23,329 nt of DNA from Desulfuromonadales bacterium (GTDB taxonomy: Bacteria; Desulfobacterota; Desulfuromonadia; Desulfuromonadales; BM103). The notes below the pieces were generated by a model, which saw nothing but the letters and a program-made list of their open reading frames with translations, was not told the origin of the DNA and did not search any database. The translations under genes and the position numbers were made by a program. Shown here piece after piece: positions 1 through 6,775 of this stretch (positions are counted from its first letter, which is position 1; every line of letters begins with the position of its first letter). Location: contig DAOWJU010000311.1 of NCBI GenBank assembly GCA_030640215.1, positions 1 to 23,329 of the forward strand. The letters are read 5' to 3'.

Positions 1-1
1 A

Positions 2-598
2 CATGGACGACCCGCAGGTTTAAGAACCAACTTGCTGGTTGCTGTCGGCTCCTGCGTCATGATGATCGTCTCGGAAGCCTTTTATCTCAAGTACAGTATG
101 TTCGATGCAGAAACCACCCTGCGGCTTGATCCTTCCCGGGTGGCGGCACAAATCGTGACCGGTATCGGTTTCATCGGTGCTGGCGTTATCCTTAAGGAAG
201 GTGCCTCAGTACGTGGCTTGACCACCGCCGCCAGCCTCTGGGCCGTTGCTGGCTTGGGGATGGCGTTCGGCATGGGCTTCTACAGCCTTGGTGCCATTGC
301 TACCGTGCTGGTTCTGGTCAGTCTGACATTGCTGAAAAGACTGGACCCGATCATGAAAAAAGATAGTTTTCTTACCCTGGCGGTAACTGCAGTCAATCGT
401 GAGGGACTGATTGAAGAACTGCAGAAGATTTTTACCGCACGCAATCTTGAGACAATGAACCCCAACTCGCATTTAGATCTGGTTGCAAACGAGCTATTCT
501 ATCAGGTGGTCATCACCCAGCAGGCGCAGAATATAGGTTATGAGCTGACAGAAGCGATCAAGCAGATTGAGGGGATCAAGAAAATCCATTATTACTGA
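2..598 (+). CDS. MgtC/SapB family membrane protein (5' end cut by window)
   Basis: The reading frame is open from the first full codon and begins inside the family core: the residues HGRPAGLRTN followed by a Leu/Val/Gly-rich helix match the MgtC/SapB signature after the first membrane helices. The gene therefore starts upstream of the window, and the TTG at 32 is not its start. Three or four further membrane segments are visible (LVAVGSCVMMIV, VTGIGFIGAGVIL, LWAVAGLGMAFGMGFY, then a Leu/Val-rich helix). A soluble C-terminal domain of about 80 residues follows, resembling the ACT-like tail of long MgtC proteins. MgtC proteins act in the inner membrane and are linked to magnesium limitation and, in some pathogens, to inhibition of the F-type ATPase. 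Whether this copy has such a role cannot be seen. The family call is firm; the missing start and the physiological role are not resolved. Confidence 0.88.
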   Translation, partial: HGRPAGLRTNLLVAVGSCVMMIVSEAFYLKYSMFDAETTLRLDPSRVAAQIVTGIGFIGAGVILKEGASVRGLTTAASLWAVAGLGMAFGMGFYSLGAIATVLVLVSLTLLKRLDPIMKKDSFLTLAVTAVNREGLIEELQKIFTARNLETMNPNSHLDLVANELFYQVVITQQAQNIGYELTEAIKQIEGIKKIHYY

Positions 599-921
599 TT
601 AATTAGTGCCCATCCGGAGACTCTAGATGGACACAAGTGTAGTTTTCGATTTGGAAACGAGCAATTTTTCGCAAGGTCAAGGAAATCAAGCGCCCAGGTT
701 AATCAAGTCAAACACTGAAGCGGAGGCGTAGTACTTTACGCCGCACAATCAAATGTGCAGATTGACGCAGAGATTGCGGAAAAGGGCCGTTTCCGGACGA
801 AAACTAATTATACCCCATGTCCTCCAGAAAGATGGCATGAGCTGGCACTTTATGATAAACATGAAGGAACGCTCATCTTTCTGCCATTGGTTGTGCTAAC
901 AACCATTCGGGGGAGGCACCA
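599..921. other. Intergenic stretch without a supportable gene
   Basis: This 323-base gap holds no convincing gene. An open frame from 755 to 1015 overlaps the better-supported gene that starts at 922 and shows no recognisable domain. A short hairpin lies at 725-742 (GGCGTA, 6-base loop, TACGCC). A second, perfect 7-bp hairpin lies at 888-905 (TGGTTGT, GCTA loop, ACAACCA), just upstream of the ribosome binding site at 911-916, so it could affect translation of the next gene. No clear terminator follows the MgtC-family gene. Confidence 0.5.
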
Positions 922-1269
922 TTGGCCAAAGAGATATGTAAGGATCCGGTTGTCATCCAGCAGGGCCTGGCAAAGGTTCGTAATCGCCGTTGGATATTGT
1001 GGGCAGTCATTCTGATCTACATGCCATGCCTGATTATTGCCCTTGAGATGGAAGCCTCAGGCAGCACGATGGGGACCTTGTTCGTAATCTGGCTCGTCCT
1101 GCTTTGTGTCGCTGTCGGCCTGGCGACGGTCGTCAAGTGCCCTCGCTGCGGCAACACCTACCATACCAACGGCCCGACCTTCCTGCCGGTTCGCAATTGT
1201 GTTCATTGTGGATTGGCTGTGAACGCAGATAAAAAAAGCCCGGCTGTTGTCGAGAAACAAGAGCCATAA
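922..1269 (+). CDS. Small two-helix membrane protein with zinc ribbon
   Basis: This 115-residue protein is unnamed to me. Two hydrophobic helices are visible at about residues 24-42 and 50-71. They are followed by two CxxC pairs, CPRC at 73-76 and CVHC at 93-96, spaced as in a small zinc ribbon. The hairpin-like topology would place both termini and the ribbon on the same side, probably the cytoplasm. The start codon is TTG at 922, chosen because GGGAGG lies at 911-916 at proper spacing and no ATG is better placed; an ATG at 1021 would remove the first helix. The gene ends 32 bases before a strong hairpin with a T tract. The function is unknown; zinc binding is inferred from the cysteine spacing only. 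Confidence 0.65.
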   Translation: MAKEICKDPVVIQQGLAKVRNRRWILWAVILIYMPCLIIALEMEASGSTMGTLFVIWLVLLCVAVGLATVVKCPRCGNTYHTNGPTFLPVRNCVHCGLAVNADKKSPAVVEKQEP

Positions 1270-1301
1270 CCTTCGCACTCACACCGCCGAGTCTAAAAGT
1301 C

Positions 1302-1347
1302 AGGGGCGACCATCCGGTCGCCCCTCATTGTATAAATTTTTTTTTTT
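1302..1347 (+). terminator. Rho-independent terminator, possibly bidirectional
   Basis: A perfect 10-bp G/C-rich stem (1302-1311 with 1316-1325, loop ATCC) is followed 11 bases later by eleven consecutive T residues (1337-1347). It sits between the convergent zinc-ribbon gene and the DUF4301 gene that ends at 1375. The minus-strand side has only a short T-rich stretch beyond the stem, so termination of the plus-strand gene is the stronger reading. Confidence 0.85.
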
Positions 1348-1374
1348 GCGTCGCCCGCCACGCACTCCAGGTTT

Positions 1375-2904
1375 CTAAGGCTGATGCGCCGGACGTAGCA
1401 GGTCAAAGACCGTTTTCACTGGATTGAAAGCTTCCGGCGGGATCTCGACAAAGATCGTGTGCCAACCGGCCATGCCGCCATTCCACAAGCCGGGTAATTC
1501 CAGAGCCCGGACCTCTTCGCCATTCTGCCTTTTGCTGGTGATAATCACAGCCTCTTCGTCAACAAAACGGGTCAGGTCGTAAGACCGCCCGCGCCAGTCA
1601 CTGACACCACAAACCATATCAACCGGGTTAAAGTGAGTTGCACGAGCCAGGATGTCGGCTTGATCAGGCGCACTCTTGTCAATCTGCGCACCTTCAACGA
1701 TCTGTCTCGTCACGCGGCCCTGAGCATCGCAAACCCAGAAGGGACCACCGCCGGGCTCGCCACTGTTAGGCACCATACCGCAGACGCGCAAAGGACGATC
1801 AAGCAGGTCCAGTAAGGTTTTGCTGTCATCAGTCAAAGAGACTTCAGCCTGTAGACGGTCGGCTAGAAAACAGATCACCAGCTCGCGAGTCAACGGATCA
1901 TCCGGCTGTTCGTGCAGCGCCTTGAGCAGGGCGTATTGCTCCGTCTGTACTTCAAGCAGATAGCCGGTAAGTAGCCTGGTCCAGGTAAGGTTGGCTTGCT
2001 TGTGAGCATCGGGTACCACGTTGTCGATATTGCGAACCAGGATGATGTCACCGGCAAGGTCGTTGAGGTTTTCGATCAGGGCACCGTGTCCGCCGGGCCG
2101 TAGCACAAGTTGACTTTTGCCATCCCGCAGCGGCTGCCCGCTTGCATCCAGTGCCAGAGTGTCAGTTGATGCTTTTTGGGTCGAGTAAGTCACCTCGAAA
2201 AGACAACCATATGTTTCTTCGAGGGTACTGCGCCAAGCGACAAGTTGCGCCTTGAAAAGCTCAAGGTGTTCATCAGAGACGGTAAAGTGCAGTGTAACGA
2301 CGCCATCCAGGCCGTTAAGAAGGGCCGCCTCGGCCAGGTGCTCGATAAAGGGTGTTCTAACGCCATCCACAGCGTTATGAAATGCCAGCAAACCCTTGGG
2401 CAGTCGAGAGTAACAGAGCCCACAAGGTTCCAGCAGATAACGGATAATCAACGCCAGGTCACGTTCATTAACCGCCTTTTGCAAATCATGGCCCTCTTCG
2501 GCCAAAACGTTTTTCAGCTCCGGGTAAAAAGCAAAGGATGTCAGTTCGTCGAGGAACCGACGTAGATCCAGCTCTGCCGAAGTACCCGGAGAGTCAGTTT
2601 GTGCAGTGCGGCAGGCATCCAACACCGCTGCGTCAGCATGGAGCTGACTGAACATGCGCGATGCAGCCCCCGAAGCGGGGATAAATCGACCTAGCCTGCC
2701 ATTGACAACAGCAGCTGCAAAAGATTTATTCAGGTAAGCGTGGGAGTCTGACTGAATCTGCACAATTCCATCACCGGGAGTGCAGGGACGCTCCAGCTTG
2801 ACATCGATCTGTCCGGTGCGCAGCCAGTTAAGCTGGCTGACCGCCTTTGACGGTTCAATGTTGAGCGTTTTGAGTTGTTTCAGGTCGTCGGCAGAAAAAT
2901 TCAT
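1375..2904 (-). CDS. DUF4301 family protein
   Basis: The 509-residue product matches the DUF4301 pattern as I know it. It starts with FSADDLKQLK and a stretch ending in LERPCTPGDGI (to about residue 47). Then comes the strongly conserved FIPASGAASRMF block at about 74-85, and later a glycine-rich LRPGGHGALIENLN block and a GGPFW motif. The two glycine-rich blocks resemble the nucleotide-binding loops of sugar-nucleotide pyrophosphorylases, so a nucleotidyltransferase-like fold is plausible but not proven. No signal peptide is present, so it is probably cytoplasmic. The ATG at 2902-2904 lies 20 bases after the stop of the universal stress protein gene, so the two are probably co-transcribed. 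The Shine-Dalgarno sequence is weak, which fits translational dependence on the upstream gene. The biochemical role is unknown. Confidence 0.85.
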   Translation of the reverse strand: MNFSADDLKQLKTLNIEPSKAVSQLNWLRTGQIDVKLERPCTPGDGIVQIQSDSHAYLNKSFAAAVVNGRLGRFIPASGAASRMFSQLHADAAVLDACRTAQTDSPGTSAELDLRRFLDELTSFAFYPELKNVLAEEGHDLQKAVNERDLALIIRYLLEPCGLCYSRLPKGLLAFHNAVDGVRTPFIEHLAEAALLNGLDGVVTLHFTVSDEHLELFKAQLVAWRSTLEETYGCLFEVTYSTQKASTDTLALDASGQPLRDGKSQLVLRPGGHGALIENLNDLAGDIILVRNIDNVVPDAHKQANLTWTRLLTGYLLEVQTEQYALLKALHEQPDDPLTRELVICFLADRLQAEVSLTDDSKTLLDLLDRPLRVCGMVPNSGEPGGGPFWVCDAQGRVTRQIVEGAQIDKSAPDQADILARATHFNPVDMVCGVSDWRGRSYDLTRFVDEEAVIITSKRQNGEEVRALELPGLWNGGMAGWHTIFVEIPPEAFNPVKTVFDLLRPAHQP

Positions 2905-2924
2905 ACGTTTCTATTTGCTGAATA

Positions 2925-3353
2925 TCAGAATAGCAGGACCGGACAGGCCACATTGTGCATGACATAATTGGCGATAGAACCGAAGAGAACATCGCGAATT
3001 TCACCGGTACTCTCGCGGCGTCCAATCACCATAAGCTGGAAGTCTTCGTCATTGGCGATCTTGCAGATTGTCTGGCGCGGTGAACCATACTCAAGGCGCG
3101 CTTCTACAGAGAAACCGGCTTCGGTAAGAGTCGCTACTTTGTCATCAAGAACCAGCTGACCGGATTTGCCGGCATTTTCCTTGATCATGTCGAGTTGAAA
3201 ATCGGGAATCATGCGATATGCAAGCTTATCGACATCGACGACGTGCAACAGTGTCAGCTTGTTTGGAAAACGTTCTTTTAAGGCAATGATTTTGTCAAGG
3301 GTGCGGCCTGCAGCGGTGGAGCCATCAACCGGAATCAGGATTTTCATTTCCAT
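2925..3353 (-). CDS. Universal stress protein (UspA family)
   Basis: The 142-residue product has the UspA-like alpha/beta fold signature: N-terminal MKILIPVDGS, a central LLHVVDVD strand, and a C-terminal LMVIGRR...FGSIANYVMHNVACPVLLF block. The ATP-binding consensus G-x2-G-x9-G(S/T) is only partly kept: the second glycine is Glu and the loop is one residue longer than usual, so nucleotide binding is uncertain. The start was placed at the ATG at 3351-3353 because GGAGG at 3359-3363 precedes it by five bases. A longer frame to 3389 would put that ribosome binding site inside the gene. The 5' leader contains a small hairpin (CCCCAA at 3384-3389 with TTGGGG at 3399-3404). It heads a two-gene unit with the DUF4301 gene. 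Confidence 0.9.
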   Translation of the reverse strand: MEMKILIPVDGSTAAGRTLDKIIALKERFPNKLTLLHVVDVDKLAYRMIPDFQLDMIKENAGKSGQLVLDDKVATLTEAGFSVEARLEYGSPRQTICKIANDEDFQLMVIGRRESTGEIRDVLFGSIANYVMHNVACPVLLF

Positions 3354-3506
3354 CGCAACCTCCGTAGCAAAAACGTTTGTCACCCCCAAATGATTCTATT
3401 GGGGATCCATGGTTCTAAAGTCTGGATTCCCGATTACGCCTTCGAGAATGACAGTTTTTTAGTGTGCTGAATAGTTACCAAAGCTTAACATTAAAAATCT
3501 ACTTTA

Positions 3507-4799
3507 TCAGGGTGACGGGTAAACCCAATTTGGCAGAAAAAGCACCAGATCGGGGAAAAAGGTCAAAATCATCAAAATGGCAATCTGAATCAGCAGAAAA
3601 GGCAGAACCGCCTTGGAGACATAAAGCAGATCGCGATCAGCAACGGCCCCGGAAATGTAAAGACTGACCCCCAGCGGCGGTGTGCAGTAGCCAATGCCGA
3701 GGTTGAGAGTCATGAGTAGACCAAAATGCATGGTGTCGACACCGAACTGACTCAAAAGTGGTAAAAAGATCGGCGTCAGAATCAGGGTGGCGGAAATGAT
3801 ATCCATGAACATACCGATGATCAGCAGCATGACGTTGACCGAAAGCAGAAAAACCCAGGGGGTTTGGATATTTTCCACCACAGCATTGGCAATCTGGCCG
3901 GGGATCTGTTCAAAAGTCAGATATTCACCAAAAACTGAAGCTCCGGCAACGATAACCAGCAAGGTTGACGAGGTGATCGCCGAGGAGATAACGACGCCCT
4001 TAATCTCGCGCAGCTTGAGGTCGCGATGAATAAAGAGCTCAACAATAAAAGCGTAGAAGCAGGCGACCACCGCTGCTTCGTTGGCCGTGAAGTAACCAGA
4101 ATAGATACCACCGAAGATCAGCACTGGCAGCATCAGAGCCCAGAAGCTTTCGCGTAACGTCGCCAATACTTCTTGGAAACTCGGCCGTGGCATGGTGACT
4201 GCGTTGCGGCTTCTGCAGAAGAAGTAGGCGTAGAGGGACATGCAGACCATGATCATCAGGCCAGGGACAAAGCCGGTCAGAAAGAGCGCTTCAAGCGGAT
4301 CGTTGGTGACCATGGCGTAGAGGATCATCGAAATCGACGGTGGAATAATCACGCCGAGGATCGGTGCCGTGGTCATAATGCCAACGGAGAATTTTTCGTC
4401 GTAGTTGTTTTTGAGCAGGGCCGGGATCATGAAGCCGCCAATAGCGACCACAGTGGCTACGGTTGATCCGGAAATAGCACCGAAAAAACCGCAGGCCAGG
4501 ACACCGGCCATGGCCAGGCCGCCCGGCAGAAAACCGACCAGGCAGTTGGCCGTCTTGATCAGCTTAGCAACGATACTGCCAGTGGTCATAATATTACCGC
4601 AAAGCACAAAAAAGAGCACCACGATCAGGGCGAACTTATCCATGCTGCGGTAGAGGACTTCGATAACAATCTGTGGATCGATACCGGCAATCCAGACCAG
4701 ACCAACCATGCCGGTAAAGAAAAGGGCCATGAAGACCGGAATCGTTGAGGCCAGACAACCGATCAGCAGCGCCATGATGACGAGGGAGTTGCTATCCAT
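3507..4799 (-). CDS. dctM: TRAP transporter large membrane subunit (DctM)
   Basis: This 430-residue, almost wholly hydrophobic protein has the length and twelve-helix character of DctM, the sodium-coupled transport channel of tripartite ATP-independent periplasmic (TRAP) transporters. Family landmarks visible are the N-terminal GCLASTIPVFMALFFTGMVG helix, the GFFGAISGSTVATVVAIGG repeat, the IIPPSISMILYAM segment and the late LGIGYCTPPLGVSLYISGAVA segment. The ATG at 4797-4799 comes two bases after the dctQ stop, so translation is coupled. It is the last gene of the dctP-dctQ-dctM unit. No clear terminator is seen between its stop and the universal stress protein gene downstream. The subfamily substrate cannot be read from this subunit. 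Confidence 0.95.
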   Translation of the reverse strand: MDSNSLVIMALLIGCLASTIPVFMALFFTGMVGLVWIAGIDPQIVIEVLYRSMDKFALIVVLFFVLCGNIMTTGSIVAKLIKTANCLVGFLPGGLAMAGVLACGFFGAISGSTVATVVAIGGFMIPALLKNNYDEKFSVGIMTTAPILGVIIPPSISMILYAMVTNDPLEALFLTGFVPGLMIMVCMSLYAYFFCRSRNAVTMPRPSFQEVLATLRESFWALMLPVLIFGGIYSGYFTANEAAVVACFYAFIVELFIHRDLKLREIKGVVISSAITSSTLLVIVAGASVFGEYLTFEQIPGQIANAVVENIQTPWVFLLSVNVMLLIIGMFMDIISATLILTPIFLPLLSQFGVDTMHFGLLMTLNLGIGYCTPPLGVSLYISGAVADRDLLYVSKAVLPFLLIQIAILMILTFFPDLVLFLPNWVYPSP

Positions 4800-4801
4800 G
4801 G

Positions 4802-5323
4802 TCAGGCAGCCTCGTCTTCGGTCGGCAGCTCACAGAGTTGGATACCGAACCAGTCCTCGACCATGATGATCAGGGTGCGGATAAACATCATCACTCCCAT
4901 GATCGGCAGGACAGCATAAAAATACCATTCGGGAATCTGCAGCGAAGCCGTTTTAGCATATTGATCGTGGTAGACCATATTGGTCAGGCTATAGCCGAGC
5001 TTGATCATAAAACCGGAAAAGACCAGCACGCCGATATGGCTGAACAGGGTCAATGGCTTTTTCAGAACCGGGAAGAGCTGTGGCAGGGCATCAATGCGGA
5101 TCAGCGAACGATTGCGGATCGCCGCAATGCAACCGACGTAGGTGGTAAAAAAAATCGTTTTACGGACCACCTCATCTGACCAGTAGAGATTGACGTCATT
5201 GGTCAACTTGCGCAAGGTGACATTGGCAATCGCCACCAGCAAGGCCACCATGACTGTCGCAAAAAGGCTCCAGTCTTCAACAAAGGCAAAGGTGCGGTGA
5301 ATGTAGTAAATGAATTTTTTCAT
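4802..5323 (-). CDS. dctQ: TRAP transporter small membrane subunit (DctQ)
   Basis: The 173-residue product has four predicted membrane helices, as in DctQ-type small subunits: about 18-38, 50-65, 88-110 and 130-152. The family-typical WSDEVVRKTIFFTTYVG block follows the first helix, and an R-x-D pair (LIRIDALPQLFP) precedes the third. DctQ partners DctM in the inner membrane and helps dock the loaded periplasmic DctP protein. The ATG at 5321-5323 has no strong Shine-Dalgarno sequence in front of it. The gene lies 151 bases beyond the dctP stop, behind a terminator-like hairpin, and two bases before dctM. Confidence 0.93.
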   Translation of the reverse strand: MKKFIYYIHRTFAFVEDWSLFATVMVALLVAIANVTLRKLTNDVNLYWSDEVVRKTIFFTTYVGCIAAIRNRSLIRIDALPQLFPVLKKPLTLFSHIGVLVFSGFMIKLGYSLTNMVYHDQYAKTASLQIPEWYFYAVLPIMGVMMFIRTLIIMVEDWFGIQLCELPTEDEAA

Positions 5324-5417
5324 AGAGACGAGAGGCGCGTGACGCGAAAAGGCAAAAAGTCCCTTTAGATCGATGCTGTTAAGTCTTCCACTACGGGTAG
5401 CGAGGCTGCATAAAAAA

Positions 5418-5446
5418 CGACCGGGGAGATTTCCTCTCCCCGGTCG
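5418..5446 (-). terminator. Terminator/attenuator between dctP and dctQ
   Basis: A perfect 12-bp stem (5418-5429 with 5435-5446, five-base loop) is followed on the minus strand by six T residues (complement of 5412-5417). It lies inside the transporter operon just after dctP. Such a partial terminator would let the periplasmic binding protein be made in excess over the two membrane subunits, a common arrangement in binding-protein-dependent transporters. Confidence 0.8.
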
Positions 5447-5474
5447 CAGATCATAGCGGCTTTTGCTTCAAGAA

Positions 5475-6524
5475 TCAATTACCGAGCGTAGCCTGAACTT
5501 TATTGAAATAATCCATGCCGATCTTCTCGCCCCAGGTCTTGTAAACTGAGGCGGTCATGTCAACGAGCTGCTGCTTCTCAGCATCAGACAGCTTGTAGAA
5601 GGAGACACCGGCTTCCTTGGCTTTGGCAACCTGTGTGTCATACTGTTTACGGGTCAGTTCACGGGTCTTGGCACTTTCTTCTTCGATGACCGTGATCAGG
5701 ATTTTCTGCAGGTCAGCTGGCAGCTTGTTGAACCAGCGCTTGTTCATCAGGTGAACGAAGAGGCCCTGAGCATAATCAAGCTCGGTGAAGTTTTTAGCGA
5801 TGGTGAATTTTTTGGTGATGTTACAGACGATTGCGGTGTGATCAAGACCAGTGATAACGCCAGTCTGCAAAGCTTGAGGGACATCAGGCCACGGCATGAC
5901 CGTAAACTTCATACCCCATGCCTTGTAGAAGTCAGCATTGAGAGGTGCCTGAGCAATCCGGAAATTGATGGCTTTGGCATCAGCAATGGTTTTAACCGGG
6001 GTGTTAGTGGCCCAACCGTAGGGGCCGTAACCGGTGACGTCAACCGTCATGATACCGCTTTTCAGGGCGCTGTCAGCAAATGGCTGCCAGAGTTCCGGGG
6101 TATTACGGAATTTGTCGAGCTTGTCGAAAGTATCGACAACGTAAGGCATGTTGACGATGCCGAGAGTGTCAGCAACATTCTGCGCCGCCACCGAGGAACT
6201 CATCATGCCGTGAACAGCACCAAGCTTGAGCTTGTTGATGACATCTTTTTCACCACCCAGCTGAGCCAGGGGGCGGAAATCAACATAGAGACGACCTTTT
6301 GATTCTTCCCAGACACGGTCACGAATCCGATAACCAGCACCGACACCTTCGATAACCGGGTGCGAGATGTTGGAGAGGATGTAAGTGTACTCGGCGCCAC
6401 TCGGATCAAATTTGACTTTCCAGTTCGCGAGCGGGTCTTTTTTCTTTTCGGCAGCGAAGCCGGAGGCAACACCGATTGTCAGGGTGAGACATATGACCAT
6501 AACCAATAGAGACAAACGTTTCAT
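5475..6524 (-). CDS. dctP: TRAP transporter periplasmic solute-binding protein (DctP)
   Basis: The 349-residue product begins with a clear Sec signal peptide (basic MKR, a hydrophobic run to about residue 20, likely cleavage after GFA). The mature part follows the DctP pattern: SHPVIEG near the start, a GRLYVDFRP strand, LKLGAVHGMMSSS, and the INFRIAQAP segment. In this family the Arg of that last segment coordinates the carboxylate of the ligand. The late DLQKILITVIEEES and QYDTQVAKAKEAGV helices are also typical. Start at ATG 6522-6524 was preferred because AAGGAG lies eight bases upstream; the in-frame GTG three codons earlier overlaps that site. The ligand is probably an organic acid, but the sequence does not show which. 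Confidence 0.95.
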   Translation of the reverse strand: MKRLSLLVMVICLTLTIGVASGFAAEKKKDPLANWKVKFDPSGAEYTYILSNISHPVIEGVGAGYRIRDRVWEESKGRLYVDFRPLAQLGGEKDVINKLKLGAVHGMMSSSVAAQNVADTLGIVNMPYVVDTFDKLDKFRNTPELWQPFADSALKSGIMTVDVTGYGPYGWATNTPVKTIADAKAINFRIAQAPLNADFYKAWGMKFTVMPWPDVPQALQTGVITGLDHTAIVCNITKKFTIAKNFTELDYAQGLFVHLMNKRWFNKLPADLQKILITVIEEESAKTRELTRKQYDTQVAKAKEAGVSFYKLSDAEKQQLVDMTASVYKTWGEKIGMDYFNKVQATLGN

Positions 6525-6548
6525 GACAACCACTCCTTAAACATTAGA

Positions 6549-6561
6549 GGTTTAAAAAACC
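6549..6561 (-). promoter_or_regulatory. Small inverted repeat in dctP leader
   Basis: GGTTT and AAACC arms with a three-base centre lie just upstream of the dctP ribosome binding site, downstream of the proposed promoter. Such a position would suit a repressor or leader-binding site, but no matching regulator is encoded nearby and the repeat is short. Confidence 0.3.
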
Positions 6562-6585
6562 GGAATCGATAGTGACAGGAAAAAC

Positions 6586-6614
6586 ATCCTAAACCAAACC
6601 GTGTTTTATTTCAA
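6586..6614 (-). promoter_or_regulatory. Candidate sigma-70 promoter for dctP
   Basis: On the minus strand TTGAAA (complement of 6609-6614) is followed after 17 bases by TAGGAT (complement of 6586-6591), about 60 bases before the dctP start. The -35 matches the consensus at five of six positions and the -10 at four. No sigma-54 type -24/-12 pair was found in this divergent intergenic region. Confidence 0.45.
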
Positions 6615-6716
6615 AGATTTTTATAGAAAATAGCATGTTATGCACGATTTTTTACCTTTTCAGGGGAAAGATTAGAAGATCTAAACCGTACATGATCTTA
6701 TATTTTTGGAGACGGG

Positions 6717-6745
6717 TTGACTTAAGTGCGAAAACCATATATATG
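6717..6745 (+). promoter_or_regulatory. Candidate sigma-70 promoter for the RND operon
   Basis: TTGACT at 6717-6722 and TATATG at 6740-6745 are separated by 17 bases and end 30 bases before the start codon of the RND permease gene. The -35 matches the consensus at five of six positions and the -10 at four of six. Confidence 0.5.
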
Positions 6746-6775
6746 TTTTTGTGAATCTTTCAGCAGGTGAAAATT

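Noticed and set aside
755..1015. 86-codon open frame overlapping the start of the zinc-ribbon gene
   Set aside because: No domain, no convincing ribosome binding site, and it overlaps a better gene in another frame.
6534..6775. Sigma-54 promoter in the divergent TRAP/RND region
   Set aside because: No GG-N10-GC type -24/-12 pair with acceptable flanks was found on either strand.
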